Assembly (NCBI GenBank): GCA_960531495.1
Contig: OY482866.1
Span: 15,482,725 to 15,546,724 of the forward strand
DNA from: Zeus faber
Taxonomy: Eukaryota; Chordata; Actinopteri; Zeiformes; Zeidae
Reading direction: 5' to 3'
DNA: 64,000 nucleotides
Part shown: positions 11,136 to 24,171 of the stretch, one piece after another
How the letters are laid out: each line of letters opens with the position of its first letter
Numbering within the stretch: position 1 is the first letter of the stretch
Translations under genes and position numbers: made by a program
Notes under the pieces: generated by a model
The model's database searches: none
What the model saw: only the letters and a program-made list of their open reading frames with translations
What the model was told of the DNA's origin: nothing

Positions 11136-14100
11136 TCCCTGTATCCGAGTATATTGAAACAGTTGATGGCCCAGTAATTATGTTTGGAATGAACATCCCA
11201 ACGCTGTAGTAGTACAAGTTGCTGAGTAAAATATGACTCTTCATATTCACCTCATTCTTCTCTTAACAACAGTAAATAGATTTAACTAAATAAAGTGTGA
11301 GGATGTGGAAAGCAGAGTATCAATTATCCAAAAATATCTCAAGCGGCTCAGACAGAGCGCTAAGGACAATGCGCGTCGAATGATATAAAAATAGAAATCC
11401 GTTGGCCTGTACTGCGGACTAGAGTGCCAAAAACTGAACAAAGGAAGGAGGATGATGGGAAAAGGGGTTCGGTTGACAGGAGTAGTGAGAATGCTCTGTG
11501 TTCACGACAGCGAGCACCTTTTGTCATTGAAGTGCGGCTTTTGATGAGCTAGTCATGTGTTAAACCCACTTTAACATACAGTATGCCTGCAAAAACACAC
11601 ACGTACACCATTCCTCTCGAGCTTCACTGGTGTTATCCAGAGTATTTCAAAATGTTGACACCTGAAAATTGGCAAAACAGCAACACTACTCTGGAATTCT
11701 TCCGTATGATTTAGTACATTCAAGGTGCCATCTAGACGTGTTCCATGACCATTAAAACACATTTGGGTTTTAGCCTATGTAAGGGTGTCAGAATATGTAA
11801 GATGGACGCCTTTTTAAAAAAAATGTGCCGCTACTTTGCTATGAGGAAAAGGCGCGGCTGCAGATTTATCTTCATTGTTGTTTTGATGGAATTGGAATTT
11901 AATCTTTAGATTGATTACTGGATGACTAGCGATTTGGTATTTGGGAGCCCTCCCTCACGGAGCTTGGGCAGGTAGTCGGTAATGCACAAGCCTGCCTGAA
12001 CCACTACATTTAAAGTGAGAGCATTGGGGAAAGTGACGCTATGGCGGGTCTTTGTCTTCCGTAGTCCAACCTATGACCACAGCTATAGTTTACGACAGGC
12101 AACCAAAGGACTCATCATCCTGCCAAGGGATTTTAATCTTCCTTTTCTCCCCTGGAGTCCTAGAGACACTCTCCTCAGCTGAGCATTGGTTTGCTACGTT
12201 CATACTGTGCCCTGGATCTTGTCTCTGACCAAGAACCACAGACACGCTGATGAGCTGGTATTTTTTTCCTTCTCGCTGTTCGGCCCTACCCGCAAGCTCA
12301 CCTTCTGGGAATACCCAGAGTGCTTCTAATTAAAATTCCCAACACGGTACTAAGTCTGCGTTGTATAACAGATACAGGCGCGGTGCATTGAACAGATCAT
12401 TAGAACATTTTGTTTGCGTTTGTTAGCATGGGGGCTGAGCAACTGATATTAAGCTGAGCTGGGGGACTGGGTGTGGTGCATGGAGGCGGACTCTTAATTG
12501 TCCAGTGTTACAGGTTGTGCTTTTAACATATAACGACATATTCTGAAGTTTGTTCATGGCAAAGCTTAGTGAATTCATGCTTGTGGATCATTCTGTGAGT
12601 ACATTGTGTTCGATATTCTGATGGTATCTTTGTGACGAAGTTAAAATGGTTAACAGCTCTGTTGAATGGCCCTATACAGTATGTGGCTGATAGAGCTCCT
12701 GCACACAGGCTGCAATTAGCCCTAAAGTCAGCGTCGAAGAGAAAAGAAAAAAGGCTCACTCTTTGTTTTGGGATCTTCTTTTTTTAGAACAGTAGCATGT
12801 GCTACATCAAGCGGCCTGTCTGGCCTGTTTTTTTGTTTTTTTTTCCTCCACAATGATCCCTGTCCTGAGATGGAGATCAGTGCTAGATAGAAGCAAAGGG
12901 AGAGGGGAGATATATTTTTCACATTTTTCTTTCCACTGCAGAAGATTTCAATTTTTTTTTGCTGGCTATTCCTTTAATCACACTCAAACCTAATTTCATC
13001 CTCATGTTCCTAAATTCGTCCAATGAGTTTATTTGAACTCTACCAGAAACAAATATATTAACGTCCTATGTTATTTACTCACAGGATGAACCCTCAAGAC
13101 GATACATCAAACTTTGTCAGAAAGAAACACATGAGTGTCTGTGGTTTGGGGGTGGTGCGGTTTAAGCAGCCACACTTTTTTTAAATTTATTTTTTTGCAA
13201 TGCACACATGCATAATGCATTGTGGCAGGCTCTCTTGCCACAATGCATTGTGCGTGCAAACCCCAGTGGTGTTTTCAGGGCCCTCTGACACAGAGACACA
13301 GGCAATTGGGTTGAAAAGTACTAGTTTTATTGTAGAGGGTGGGCAAGGTGGAATAAGCCCGGAGCAGATGGAAAACAGGTGTGACAAGGGCTCCTCTCCT
13401 GTGTGTGCGTGGGGATGGGGGATTTACCTGTTGCTCGTTGATTGCTCTAATGAGCAACAGGCTTACAGCCACCCTAATCCGAGGCCCTATTACCTAGACC
13501 CAAGAGACCACACCACCCCCACTAGACACTGGACCCCCAGTGTCCAATAATACTCTTACATACAGTATGTAACTGTACCTTCAGCTGATATTGAAAAAAA
13601 CTGATGTCTTCCTGTTGGGCACTATGCCTATTCTGGAAGCTTCTGGGTTCAAGTAGTTTGGAATGCAACTGTTGCTCCGTCGACAACAGAATTTAGGATG
13701 GACTGCTCTCACTCAGTGTGGTACCACAGTGGAGCGTTAGGCCTGGAGGGGGGTGGGGCTGCATGGCTGTGTGTTTCAGGGGCTTGGATGACTGACCAGT
13801 CACAGAGGAAATTACTTATTGACCCAACGGCGGGCCAACGCCCTAATGCCTGGCCCCGAAGGAAAGAGTTGTGAATCATTGCCGGGTCACTGAGAAAGAC
13901 CCTAGAGACATCTAGGATGAGCGCACAAACCCCAAATTTATCTCCCGTAGAAGGAGGTTGTTGGTTTGTTTGGTATTATTGCGATAGTACAACTTCTTAC
14001 TAATGCTTCTCATTCCCACTGCAGAACTACAATCAGTATATTGTAATAAACCGTACTCGACTCACACTCCCAATTGAGCAACCAATAATGAAAGATATCT

Positions 14101-15927
14101 TACTTGCTCAAAAGGCTGAAGTTAATCAATGGTTCTGGTTTTTTTAATTGTATTATTTTATGGTGAGTGGGCATGCCAGCTTGAATATTCATGCCTGTTT
14201 TTTCCAAGTACAGTTTTTAACAAGAGCTCGAGCAGCAGCAGGATGCCAAAGCAGTAAAAAATTAACTGTCAAAACATTTAATATGTAACAAAAAAAAAAG
14301 TACAATAATGGAGGTGGTCTCTAAAACATCACCCCAGCCCCTTTTACTGGAACATGTTGTGCATTCACATCGGTAGAGGCACAATTGTGTTACACAGCTT
14401 TCAGTGAAACTTGAAATAGCCTACAATAAATGAAGTGAGGACCTCACGAGAGAAATTTGACGTCTTCGATCGTAGATCGACTACAGCAAACATTGCATTG
14501 GGCCACCTCTGCTCTTCCTCTTTAAAATGACCAGCGTTAAAGCTTTACCTCCCAAATCCCAGGGGGTAATCCCAGCAGAGTGATATTGAAATGTAATCTT
14601 CATTTTCCCTTAAAAGCCATCTTTTCCATCTATTTATGGCCACAAAAACAGGGCACAACGGGGTCGTGATCGTATTAGAATGGGACAGGAAAGGGTCCAC
14701 GCTGTGCCCGAGAATGGACAACATACAGCATGGATAGCAGTTCTCTGTTTATTAGTAGATCTATAACATATAATTAATAAAGTTCTTGCTATGATATGAT
14801 AACACTGCAGTCTTTGACTGAGCTGACGTGTGAGCAGCGGCATTCACGGAAGAGGGTTAAATGACGTTAAACCTCTAGTGACACGTATTGGATGGCTTTG
14901 GAACACACACATTCACACACAGGCACACACATCTGCACAAAATGTCACTATTAATAACCCCCCCAGATTCCACACTGGCATGACACGGCGTGATGATTTG
15001 TAGCCTTTGATATTCAAGCCCCCGTCTTAGTTAGAGTTATGATAATGGGGGAGGTCTAGTCTTTGCCAGTTTATGCTTCCCTTTTCCACATGGGTTTGTG
15101 GGTGTTGCGGTTGATGCTTTTGTTCTGATCTTTCCTCTTCCCTCGCTCCCCGCTTTCTCTCTTTCACTCTGGTTTCCAGAATGGTCTCAATGCACTTCAC
15201 CTGGCGGCGAAAGAGGGCCACCTGGATCTGGTCCAGGAGCTGCTGGATAGAGGCTCTGCAGTGGACTCAGCCACAAAGGTAGACCACCCCTCGTGCCTCC
15301 CGTCCTGTTTGGCCCTTGGATGAAATGTGTGTTAGAATGATGAGAAGTGGCTGGCCATTGGTCAAGTTTTAGTTATCCTGTTGATTCTAAGGGTAAATAA
15401 GTGCTAGGCCGAGCCGGACTCAATCTGTGGTCAAACTTGATTGGATGGGGAAGGAGAGATGTGACCCAACTACCCGGTATGTGACACCTGATACCTTGAT
15501 GCTAACCTTTACCACAAGATATTACGGCTTATTCCACATCGACCCTGTTTGTTCTTGTACCATGGGCAAGGATTACAGGCGTGATTGTTCTGTCGATATT
15601 TGAGCCAGTTTTAAAGGGGATCTATTCAAGATTCAAGATTCAAGATTCAAGATTCAAGATTTTTATTTGTCACATACATATACATACTTTCATACATATA
15701 TGCAGTGAAATGTAATGCAACGCACCCGGTGATTTCACACAATATGTTCTAGGAAAAAAAAAAAAATTCTTTCTAATAGACCGACTAACTGACTCCTAAA
15801 ACGTAATACAGTAGTTGAATACTTACAGAATAAAATAAAAATATATAGAATAAAATAAAATACAATAAAAATAAACTGAAATAAAATGGAATAGATAGAA
15901 GGAATATGCTTATGTATATACAGCAGT

Positions 15928-15960
<33 letters not shown>

Positions 15961-17243
15961 ATATATATAATATATATAATATATCTATTATGCTTTTCCT
16001 TATTTTCTGTCATATATATAATGTTACAATGTTGGATGTTTATATAAGACATGGCCAAAGTGTCAAATAATGAGGGAAAGTAAGGAGTAAGGAAGGAGTA
16101 AGGAAGTAATCGCTCTGAAAAAAAACATCTTTTGTTTTGTTTCTCAAAATAAAACCAATTAAATGATGTGGTTTTATTGTCGATATATTTTTTACTTTAT
16201 TTTTTTTCCCAACGTTTACATGAGACAAAAAATCCCCGCGTGCGAGAGCTGTGGTGTCCGTGTCTCCCACGCACCTGGAGCATGGCAACCAAAGTCAAAA
16301 CAAACTTTTTAATTAGACCGTGTAGATCGAATATGAATAAAAAGATTCAGCAACTGGCCTGCCTATTTCCCCTCTCAAATTTGCTCAGAAACAGATTTTA
16401 ATGGACTGATAAGGTGAAATCAGATAAAGTTTACAGAGTACATAAAGCAGAGCCCGGAGTAAAGCTCAAACCCCATTGGCTCACAGCACCTGGAACTTGT
16501 ACTCAAACCCCATTGGCTCAGAACTAGGGGCTCGGCTGCTCACTGAAACAGCCAGTTTTGGAACAGTCCGGGTTTAGAGGCATGTCACAATGGCTCGAAT
16601 GCACAGTCTGAGTGGTACTTTCAGCAAACCAGAGACCTATATTAACAGGTGTAAAAAGGAGCATGACAGGTCCTCTTTAAGGTGATATCTTTGTTGCTGG
16701 CCGTCGTTGCATCGTAGTGGCGGCCCGGCTTGCATAGCTGAACTGCTTGAGAGGATGAGTCATTTTGCATGTACCTGTATAAACTTTATCGGTCTGACAT
16801 TCTACTCGGTTGTCCATGTCTCCACCCTCCAGAAAGGAAACACGGCGCTCCACATAGCCTCGCTAGCTGGCCAGGCCGAGGTAGTGAAGATCCTGGTCAA
16901 ACGTGGAGCCGACATCAACTCACAGTCTCAGGTGACTCTTCTCCCGATGCACCTGACGTTGTCATCTCCTAAAAAGCCAATGAAACATCACTGATGTCTT
17001 ATTCCACCGCCAAAGCAATGTGTGTGTGTGTGTGTGTGTATGTGTGTGTGTGTGTGTGTGTATGGTTTGTGTATGGTGTGTGTGTGTGCATGTGCGTGTG
17101 TGTGTTGTAGAATGGCTTCACACCACTCTACATGGCAGCTCAGGAGAATCATCTGGATGTGGTGCGATACCTCTTGGAGAATGGAGGCAACCAGAGCACT
17201 GCTACAGAGGTGAGAAGCTTACCTATCTATATATATATATATG

Positions 17244-17287
<44 letters not shown>

Positions 17288-20109
17288 TTAGTACGCGATG
17301 CATTTGTGTAACAGTAGTTCATTCTGGGCTACCTTATTAGTATTAGTTCCTTTTTAACGATCTTTCTTCCTTGACTTCAGTTCTATAGGCACAGGAAAGA
17401 AAGGGCGTCGCCTCTATTTTAAATATTCAAGTCAAATGTGAATCTCAATCGGCCAAATTTGAAAAACTGCGACATGAATATTATTTAGCCAGTTAAAGCT
17501 AGAGAGAAAAAAAAACGTTGACGTGTTCTTCGATTACTCTTGCTGTTTTTTCCCAAAGAGAACATCGAGGTGTGCTTAGTCATTGATCGCAATTACGCAA
17601 CACCATGGTAACACTGTATATACAAAGCAGATTCTCACCAATGCAAAAAAATGCCCTCAAGGCCTCGGTGGACTTTAGGCTTGCTGCTACTGTGGATACT
17701 GTGTTGCGTCTGAAAGGATGCACCACCCCACGTGACCAACTTTCCTTCCCGACCACCCCTGAACCTCCGTTCCCCGGCGCTCTCTCCGCGACCCCAGGAC
17801 GGCTTCACCCCGCTGGCCATCGCCCTGCAGCAAGGCCACAACCAGGTGGTCTCCATCCTGCTGGAGAACGACACCAAGGGCAAGGTCCGCCTGCCCGCCC
17901 TTCACATCGCGGCGCGCAAGGACGACACCAAGTCGGCCGCCCTGCTCCTCCAGAACGACCACAACGCCGACGTGCAGTCCAAGGTAACGCCGCCGCGTGG
18001 CGGGGGCGGGCGGGGTCTGGTCCGTGTCCTGCGTTGATGCGCGAGCTTCTGACGTCTTTTTCCAATGCGTGTGGGCGCGACCACGTTGCGTCCGTGAAGA
18101 CTCCCCTTTTTTAATAAGAGGCGAGTCAAGTCGGTGTCGGGCTTTCTCCGGACGAGGCGATGGCGGTGGAAGGCACTGGGGGCTCCTGAACGATGTCCCG
18201 GCATATCAGAGTTCCTGGGGTTCTGGTGTTGTGGATCCATTTGTGTGTATATATTCCATCTCTCTTTTTCTCTCGCTCTTTCTGTCTCCCATCAAAGAGC
18301 TCCTCCAGCCGATTTCACTTCCTGCCTCCCCTTTCTCCAAAATGGAAAAATGGGGTTGTGGTTAGTAATCGAATGTCACCTATTAGCACCACTGAGGCAA
18401 CTGGTGATAAAGCAAAGCAGAGTCTCACCAATACTGCAAAATGCTGTGGGACCGTTCTCGCTCAGGCGATGAAGCAAATGTTTTCATTTTGCGGTGAGCG
18501 GGCACGCCGGCTCGGATAATAACTATTAAAATAATAATCGATCGTACCGTGAGCGATAACTTTCAAACTCAAACTTCACTGAAACCACCGACAAAATGCC
18601 AAAACTTCTGGAGATGGCCTTTTAGTGTTAAGTGCACCCGCAACATTCGGTCCTGCCGATAACTCTCTCTCTCTTTGTCTCTCCCTCACTTTCTCCTTTT
18701 CTGTAACTGCCTCCGTCACCCCCGTCAGGGCACCTTTCCTCCCTCTCCACCGTCTCTTGGGTGTAGCACTGTCCTCACTGCGTGGAGTGTCCCACTGTTG
18801 GCAGGTTGTATCTGTCACCTGCGGTGCTAACCGGGGGGATTGCAATGCGATCGTTTGTCATTCTGAAAAGTGTGTGTTCGGCGCTTGGAAAACGGTTCCG
18901 AATCAGTCGTGATTTCGAGATTGGAGAAACGGGGGCAAGCGTTTGGCTCCAGGGCAGCCGCCGCCCGGCGTACGCAGGGCGCGCACGGCGATGCCGATGC
19001 CGCTCCTCATCGTGACTCATAAGAGACGACCCGGTGGAGCGGCTATAAACGGCGGCGCACACAAACCGCAATGCACACGCAAATAGAAATTCACAGGCGC
19101 AGCTCCGAGATTACATCTGGAGCGCGGCCCAGCGGCAGCGAGGTGGATCTGTTCTGTTCCAAATCAAAGCCACACTTGAGTACAAATAGAGATATCTTAC
19201 TCAAAAAACTACTCCGGTAGAAGTGGAAGTCACTCATTAGAATACTACTTGTGTTAAAGTCGTAAAGTAGCTGATATCAAATGTACTTAAGTATCAAAAG
19301 TGAAAGTAAATACTATGGAGAAAAATTTGCCATGAGCTTAGTTTTCGTTTTTGCTCTGATTTTATTCTGGTTGCCACTATTTCTGTATTTTTTCCAAGTG
19401 TAAGAGGCACTTTATTCAGTAAGATGCATCTTTCACTCTGACATAAGAAAACATTTGTCATAACGGCCAGGGCTGTTCATCTCCATCAGATGTAGCGGGT
19501 GCAGCTGCAGGTGCAGGTGCAGGTGCAGCAGCATCACTGCTGGAGGAGGTCGCCGCTGCGGTCGTCGCTCTCCAACGCGCGGCTCTAGTTGTGGCTCTCT
19601 GGGACGTGCCTGTGCTTGTTCAGTAGCAATGCTACTAGACTTGCTGTCACACGGGCAGGGTTGCCAGGTCTCAAAGACAAACCCAGCTGCCCCCAACCTG
19701 TGAACAAAAAAAAAAAAAAACCCAACCCGCTTCAACAATTAAAAAGTAGCCCAATTCCGCAGGAAAACTGCAGACCTGGCAACTCTGAACACAGGCTTGA
19801 GAGTGTTTGCTTACACTTCGCTTGCTGGCTGATATGACCCTTGATTCTTATGACATGAACATGAACCTGGTGATAACTGGCTTTCACCAACATCATTTAC
19901 TAGAGGGCGGAGCACGCGGGAGAACGTCCGGAGCGGAGTTTCAATGATATTCTTTGACACCCGCGTCGCATTTTAACGGCTGAAGCGTCTCTGGTAGTAA
20001 ATGTTTAAAGTTGGGGGACAATACTGCCCCCTGGCCGCAGCAGATGCAATAACATCCTGTTGCGGCAGGAGGGTCACGCCAGCGTCCGTACAGGTACAGT
20101 CGGGAGTTC

Positions 20110-20148
<39 letters not shown>

Positions 20149-20294
20149 CAAATGGTAGCCTAACTGAACCGATGTTTCCCCTCTCCCGTCCACTCCCCCT
20201 CGACCCCTGCTGCTTCAGATGATGGTCAATAGGACTACAGAGGTATACAAACTCACACGCCTCCTCTCACCTCCCGCCACCACACTCACACACA

Positions 20295-20337
<43 letters not shown>

Positions 20338-22488
20338 TCTCGCTGTAGTCATTTTTTGTTTGTTGGTTTTGGTTTGTTTGGCATCCCTCACTGTCAATCC
20401 CACTTCCTCCCATGGACACGTCCCGTCACGCCGCGCCGGTTCATTCTGCAGCTCAGCCTTGTGGTGTTTTTGGTCATTTATTTATTTTATTTTGCTGTGT
20501 CGGGCCAACGTGCACAACCGACGAGAATGTTCAGCTGTTTTTTTCTTTGTTTTTTTTTTATCCGTTCATTTTGATCACTTTTTTTTTTTTTTCGTTTTGT
20601 CCTTCATTTGACGTGTTTGCCGTGCCTCCGTGTGAATTTTTAATCGATTTATTTGTGGTTCCGTGATTGTTTGTTGGTTCATTCATTTTCACAAGCACAG
20701 AACATGACTTTCGTTTTGTCACAACATTCAGAATATTTCCCCCTCCGGTCATTGTGGGATTGCCGAGAGATATTGCATTTACGTACGTTGCCCTTGCACT
20801 TCATTCCGACCTATTGTCAACATTACGATAATGACAATAACGCAAATATGATCATTCATAATAAATAATCACGTGGGGGAGAATATGTGCGGCTGGAAAC
20901 TGAATTTGCATCATTCGTATCTGAATTTGAATTGCTCAACTTGGAAAATTGCATTTGAAAAAACTGAATTTGAATGGGGCATCACTGGAAATATGAATAT
21001 GATTTACTATGACACTGGATTCATTTGCTCTGGCGCTGCACTGGACGCTCACAGACGAGTCAAACGGGTCCCGCAAATTCCAACTCAGTTCGCAGGCGCG
21101 TTGCGAGACTCACACGCGGTTGGAGCGGCTCCGTCCCCCGGAAGTGGATCTCCCTTAACCCCGAGACCTCGGCGGAAGGTACAACGCTGTACATAGTTAT
21201 TTAAAGAGTGACGTGAACTACTCAGCCCATGAACCGTTGTGGAGGATTCCTTCCTCACGGCGTCCAACCGAACGCTAGTTTAGAGCGCCTCTCCTTGAAT
21301 TCAACGTTTCACTTTGTTATTATTGTTATTATTGTTATTATTATGATCGTGTTTACAGTGATACTTCTAGTGTAGAGTTCTGGGGCGTCAGTAAGTCACT
21401 CGCCGGCATTGACTGCGGTAAGCAGTTCCACGGTAACGCCGAGCGCCACCAATCAGAGACGTCGCTGTTCCACCTTAGGCGTGTGGGGCAGTGCGGTGCG
21501 TCTCTGCGGCGCTTTTCTTAAAGCTGGGGTTAGGGTTTTATTTTGTTGTTGTTGTTGTTTTTTTTTCTTACGGACCTGAAGCCAATGCGTCGTCCTTTCA
21601 CAACCTCCCAGCTCGTGGCCGTTCGACCTGGGCCGCTTTCGCCGCGGATGTGCGTCTCCAGTCGACTGACGCTGAACCGGGGGAGCGGAGTCGGCGCCCG
21701 GCGCAATTTTCACTTTTGCAACGTTACGTTCGCGTTCAGGGCGGATGGGGATTCAGTCCCGAGCGAATAAGCTCGGTTTGAAATGAGGCAAACATTCGGA
21801 TTCGGTTTTTCCATGCAGTTATAAATGATAAACAATACAAAGTCAAATGATGTGACTCGAATTCAGTTCCTGGTGGCGCATATTTCTGCCCAATATAATA
21901 ATAATAATAATAATAAAAATGGTAATCATTATTATTATTAATAATAATAATAATATTGTTGTTGCTGCTGTTATTATTATAATCATTATTATTTTATCAG
22001 GAATAATCTCCCTTGGTTCACCATTCAAATGACCACACGCTTCCTACAGCTGCATATCTATCTCCCTGTTGATTCGCCGCTTCGGACGCAGTCACATTGA
22101 GCGGTTGTTGCTCTCGGCAACCCCCACGCCCTTTCCCCCGGAGAAATGTGCATCTCCAGTCGCCAATAATGCTCCGCGCCGCATCCGATTGAGATCTGTG
22201 TCCCATCCGTTTTTTTTTGTTTGTTTGTTGTTTGTTTTTTTTTTTATAAACCAGTTCTGATCATGTGAATCGCTCGATGTTGCGCTGGAAACATCTTACT
22301 GTTTGTTGTTATTCGTCTGTTGCTGTGCTGCATGATATGTAGAGATGCGCTATGAACTATAGCTTCTGAGAACAAAAGGAAAGAAAGTGTGTTGCATTAA
22401 CATGAGAGAATTCCTAATTTACTGGGTGTTAGCATGCTTGGCATTCGAAACCTCAATCCCAAACATATTTAAGAATATTCGCATGGAG

Positions 22489-22526
<38 letters not shown>

Positions 22527-24088
22527 CCTGGCTTTCGAAACCAGGCATTGGTTAGCATGTTGCATCCAAAGCTACGTTGATTTGCACCATTCAAAGCTTT
22601 TAACTGTGTAAGGCTTCTCTTTTCCTTTCTATAAAAACAAAACATCACGTTAGTCACTGTATTCTTCACACCTTTGTAAACAATGTTTTCACATTAAATC
22701 GGACCATGACTTTCAGAATGGCAAGGTAAGGCAAGAATTTCACACTTTCACTTTCAACCTCTAATCTCTAATTTCCTCAGTATTTCCTATTATCGTTTTT
22801 TTTCTTTTGAACATGAATGAACTTGAGAGACGTACAGTTTACATAGTGCACTTTGGTGTCGGTCCAAAACGTATAGTTCTGGTTATTATTTTGGGTTCAC
22901 TGTTGTACATGTACTGTTTTATTTTCTTTTTCCCTGTTCGGTAGATGGATTGGTAGCTAGTGTTGTCTGTCCTTGTTTGTCGTCGATCTTGATAGCACCC
23001 TGTGTGTACTGTACGTCTATTCATTTCCGCTTCTGTTGATTTTCCTTTTAAAGGATCGGTTACCCATTTTTTATTTTTATTTTTTTTAATTAAGTTATCG
23101 GTTGCTGTCATTTATAACTGTTCATTGCACAACCCTCTACTATTGAGAGACTTACCACTGCAGCTCTCACTGTGCTTGAATGGAGTCCAAATGGAGTAGA
23201 TGTTCAAGCCTTTTTGGAAAACCGTAAGCTCCCAATGCTGACGTACAGTCTTTATATCCGTGCATTTATCCGATTTTTCAGGGCTGGCACATCTGCCAAT
23301 CAGCTCCTTTGGGCTACATCCACACCACCGTAATAGACTAGAAAACAGGAAGTTGCGCCGCTTCCTACTGGCAACCTGCTGTAGCCAACCGTCCACTCTG
23401 GATGTACGGCGCCATTTGCCAAATCGAAGATGATATGGCCATTATTCAAAACAGGTTCAGAAGACGCTCGACGAAACGCCTGACTGTAATGGGAGTTTCG
23501 CGTTTTTTTTTTTTTTTTTTTTTTTTTTTTGAAAAGGGGATTTAAATAATTTGAATGTTTAAACGTTTGCCCCTTTGGACTGCATGTAAGCACTGTGGGA
23601 AGCTGCGGCAGAGCGGTACGCTTCTCTTTAGGAAGACGTTGAGCGAGGTTGTGCCACAAACACTTATACGTAACTGATGGGAACCAACTTTTTAATAAGG
23701 CCCCTTTGAAAAATAGCCTCCCTATCCGCTAAGTTTGTTTCCTAATTAGCAACTTTTATTACAACTTTTTCATTGGGTTCCCTTAAAACTTGCATGCTTC
23801 TTTCATGTGTTTTTGTGTGTTTTGGTTGCGGGGGATGTATGCGGGGTGTGTGGGCTTGCCCTCAAATTGGGGAAAATAGTTTCCTTTTCAGTTTGGTTTT
23901 GATTTTCAGAATGCTGTTTTCGTTCAAAAGTTTGCTTTTTGTTTTCGTTTTGCTTCGTGTTTGTCTGTGATGCTCGATGCGACCGGTGCATGCAGGGATA
24001 GAAGGAGAAATCTATTAACTCGGGGCAATGTTAAAATTCCAAGGAAGTTAAGGAAGGGCTGTTTCCTGACAACTCTTGTTCCCCCTTT

Positions 24089-24171
<83 letters not shown>

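Larger units (their letters stand above)
7899..15179 (+). other. ank2: intron 2
   Basis: This 7.3-kb intron contains a CA/CG array just after the donor, a CT array near 8,150, nested repeats at about 9,600-10,480, a TG array at 11,055, a hairpin at 13,214 and one copy of a dispersed repeat at 13,272. I see no exon. Confidence 0.7.
15279..16832 (+). other. ank2: intron 3
   Basis: This intron is dominated by a TTAA-flanked MITE (15,611-16,680) that itself carries a nested insertion. The rest shows nothing recognisable. Confidence 0.75.
17984..20218 (+). other. ank2: intron 6
   Basis: This intron contains a hAT-like non-autonomous repeat fragment at about 19,165-19,420 and a GT array at 20,113-20,147. 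A short motif at about 18,490-18,520 is shared with 14,160-14,190. No other exon was seen. Confidence 0.7.

Noticed and set aside
22717..22725. Possible 9-nt microexon (AsnGlyLys) between tttcag and gtaagg in intron 7
   Set aside because: The splice-like ends are present but the upstream pyrimidine tract is poor, and nine bases occur too easily by chance. No ankyrin known to me has an insert reading NGK here.
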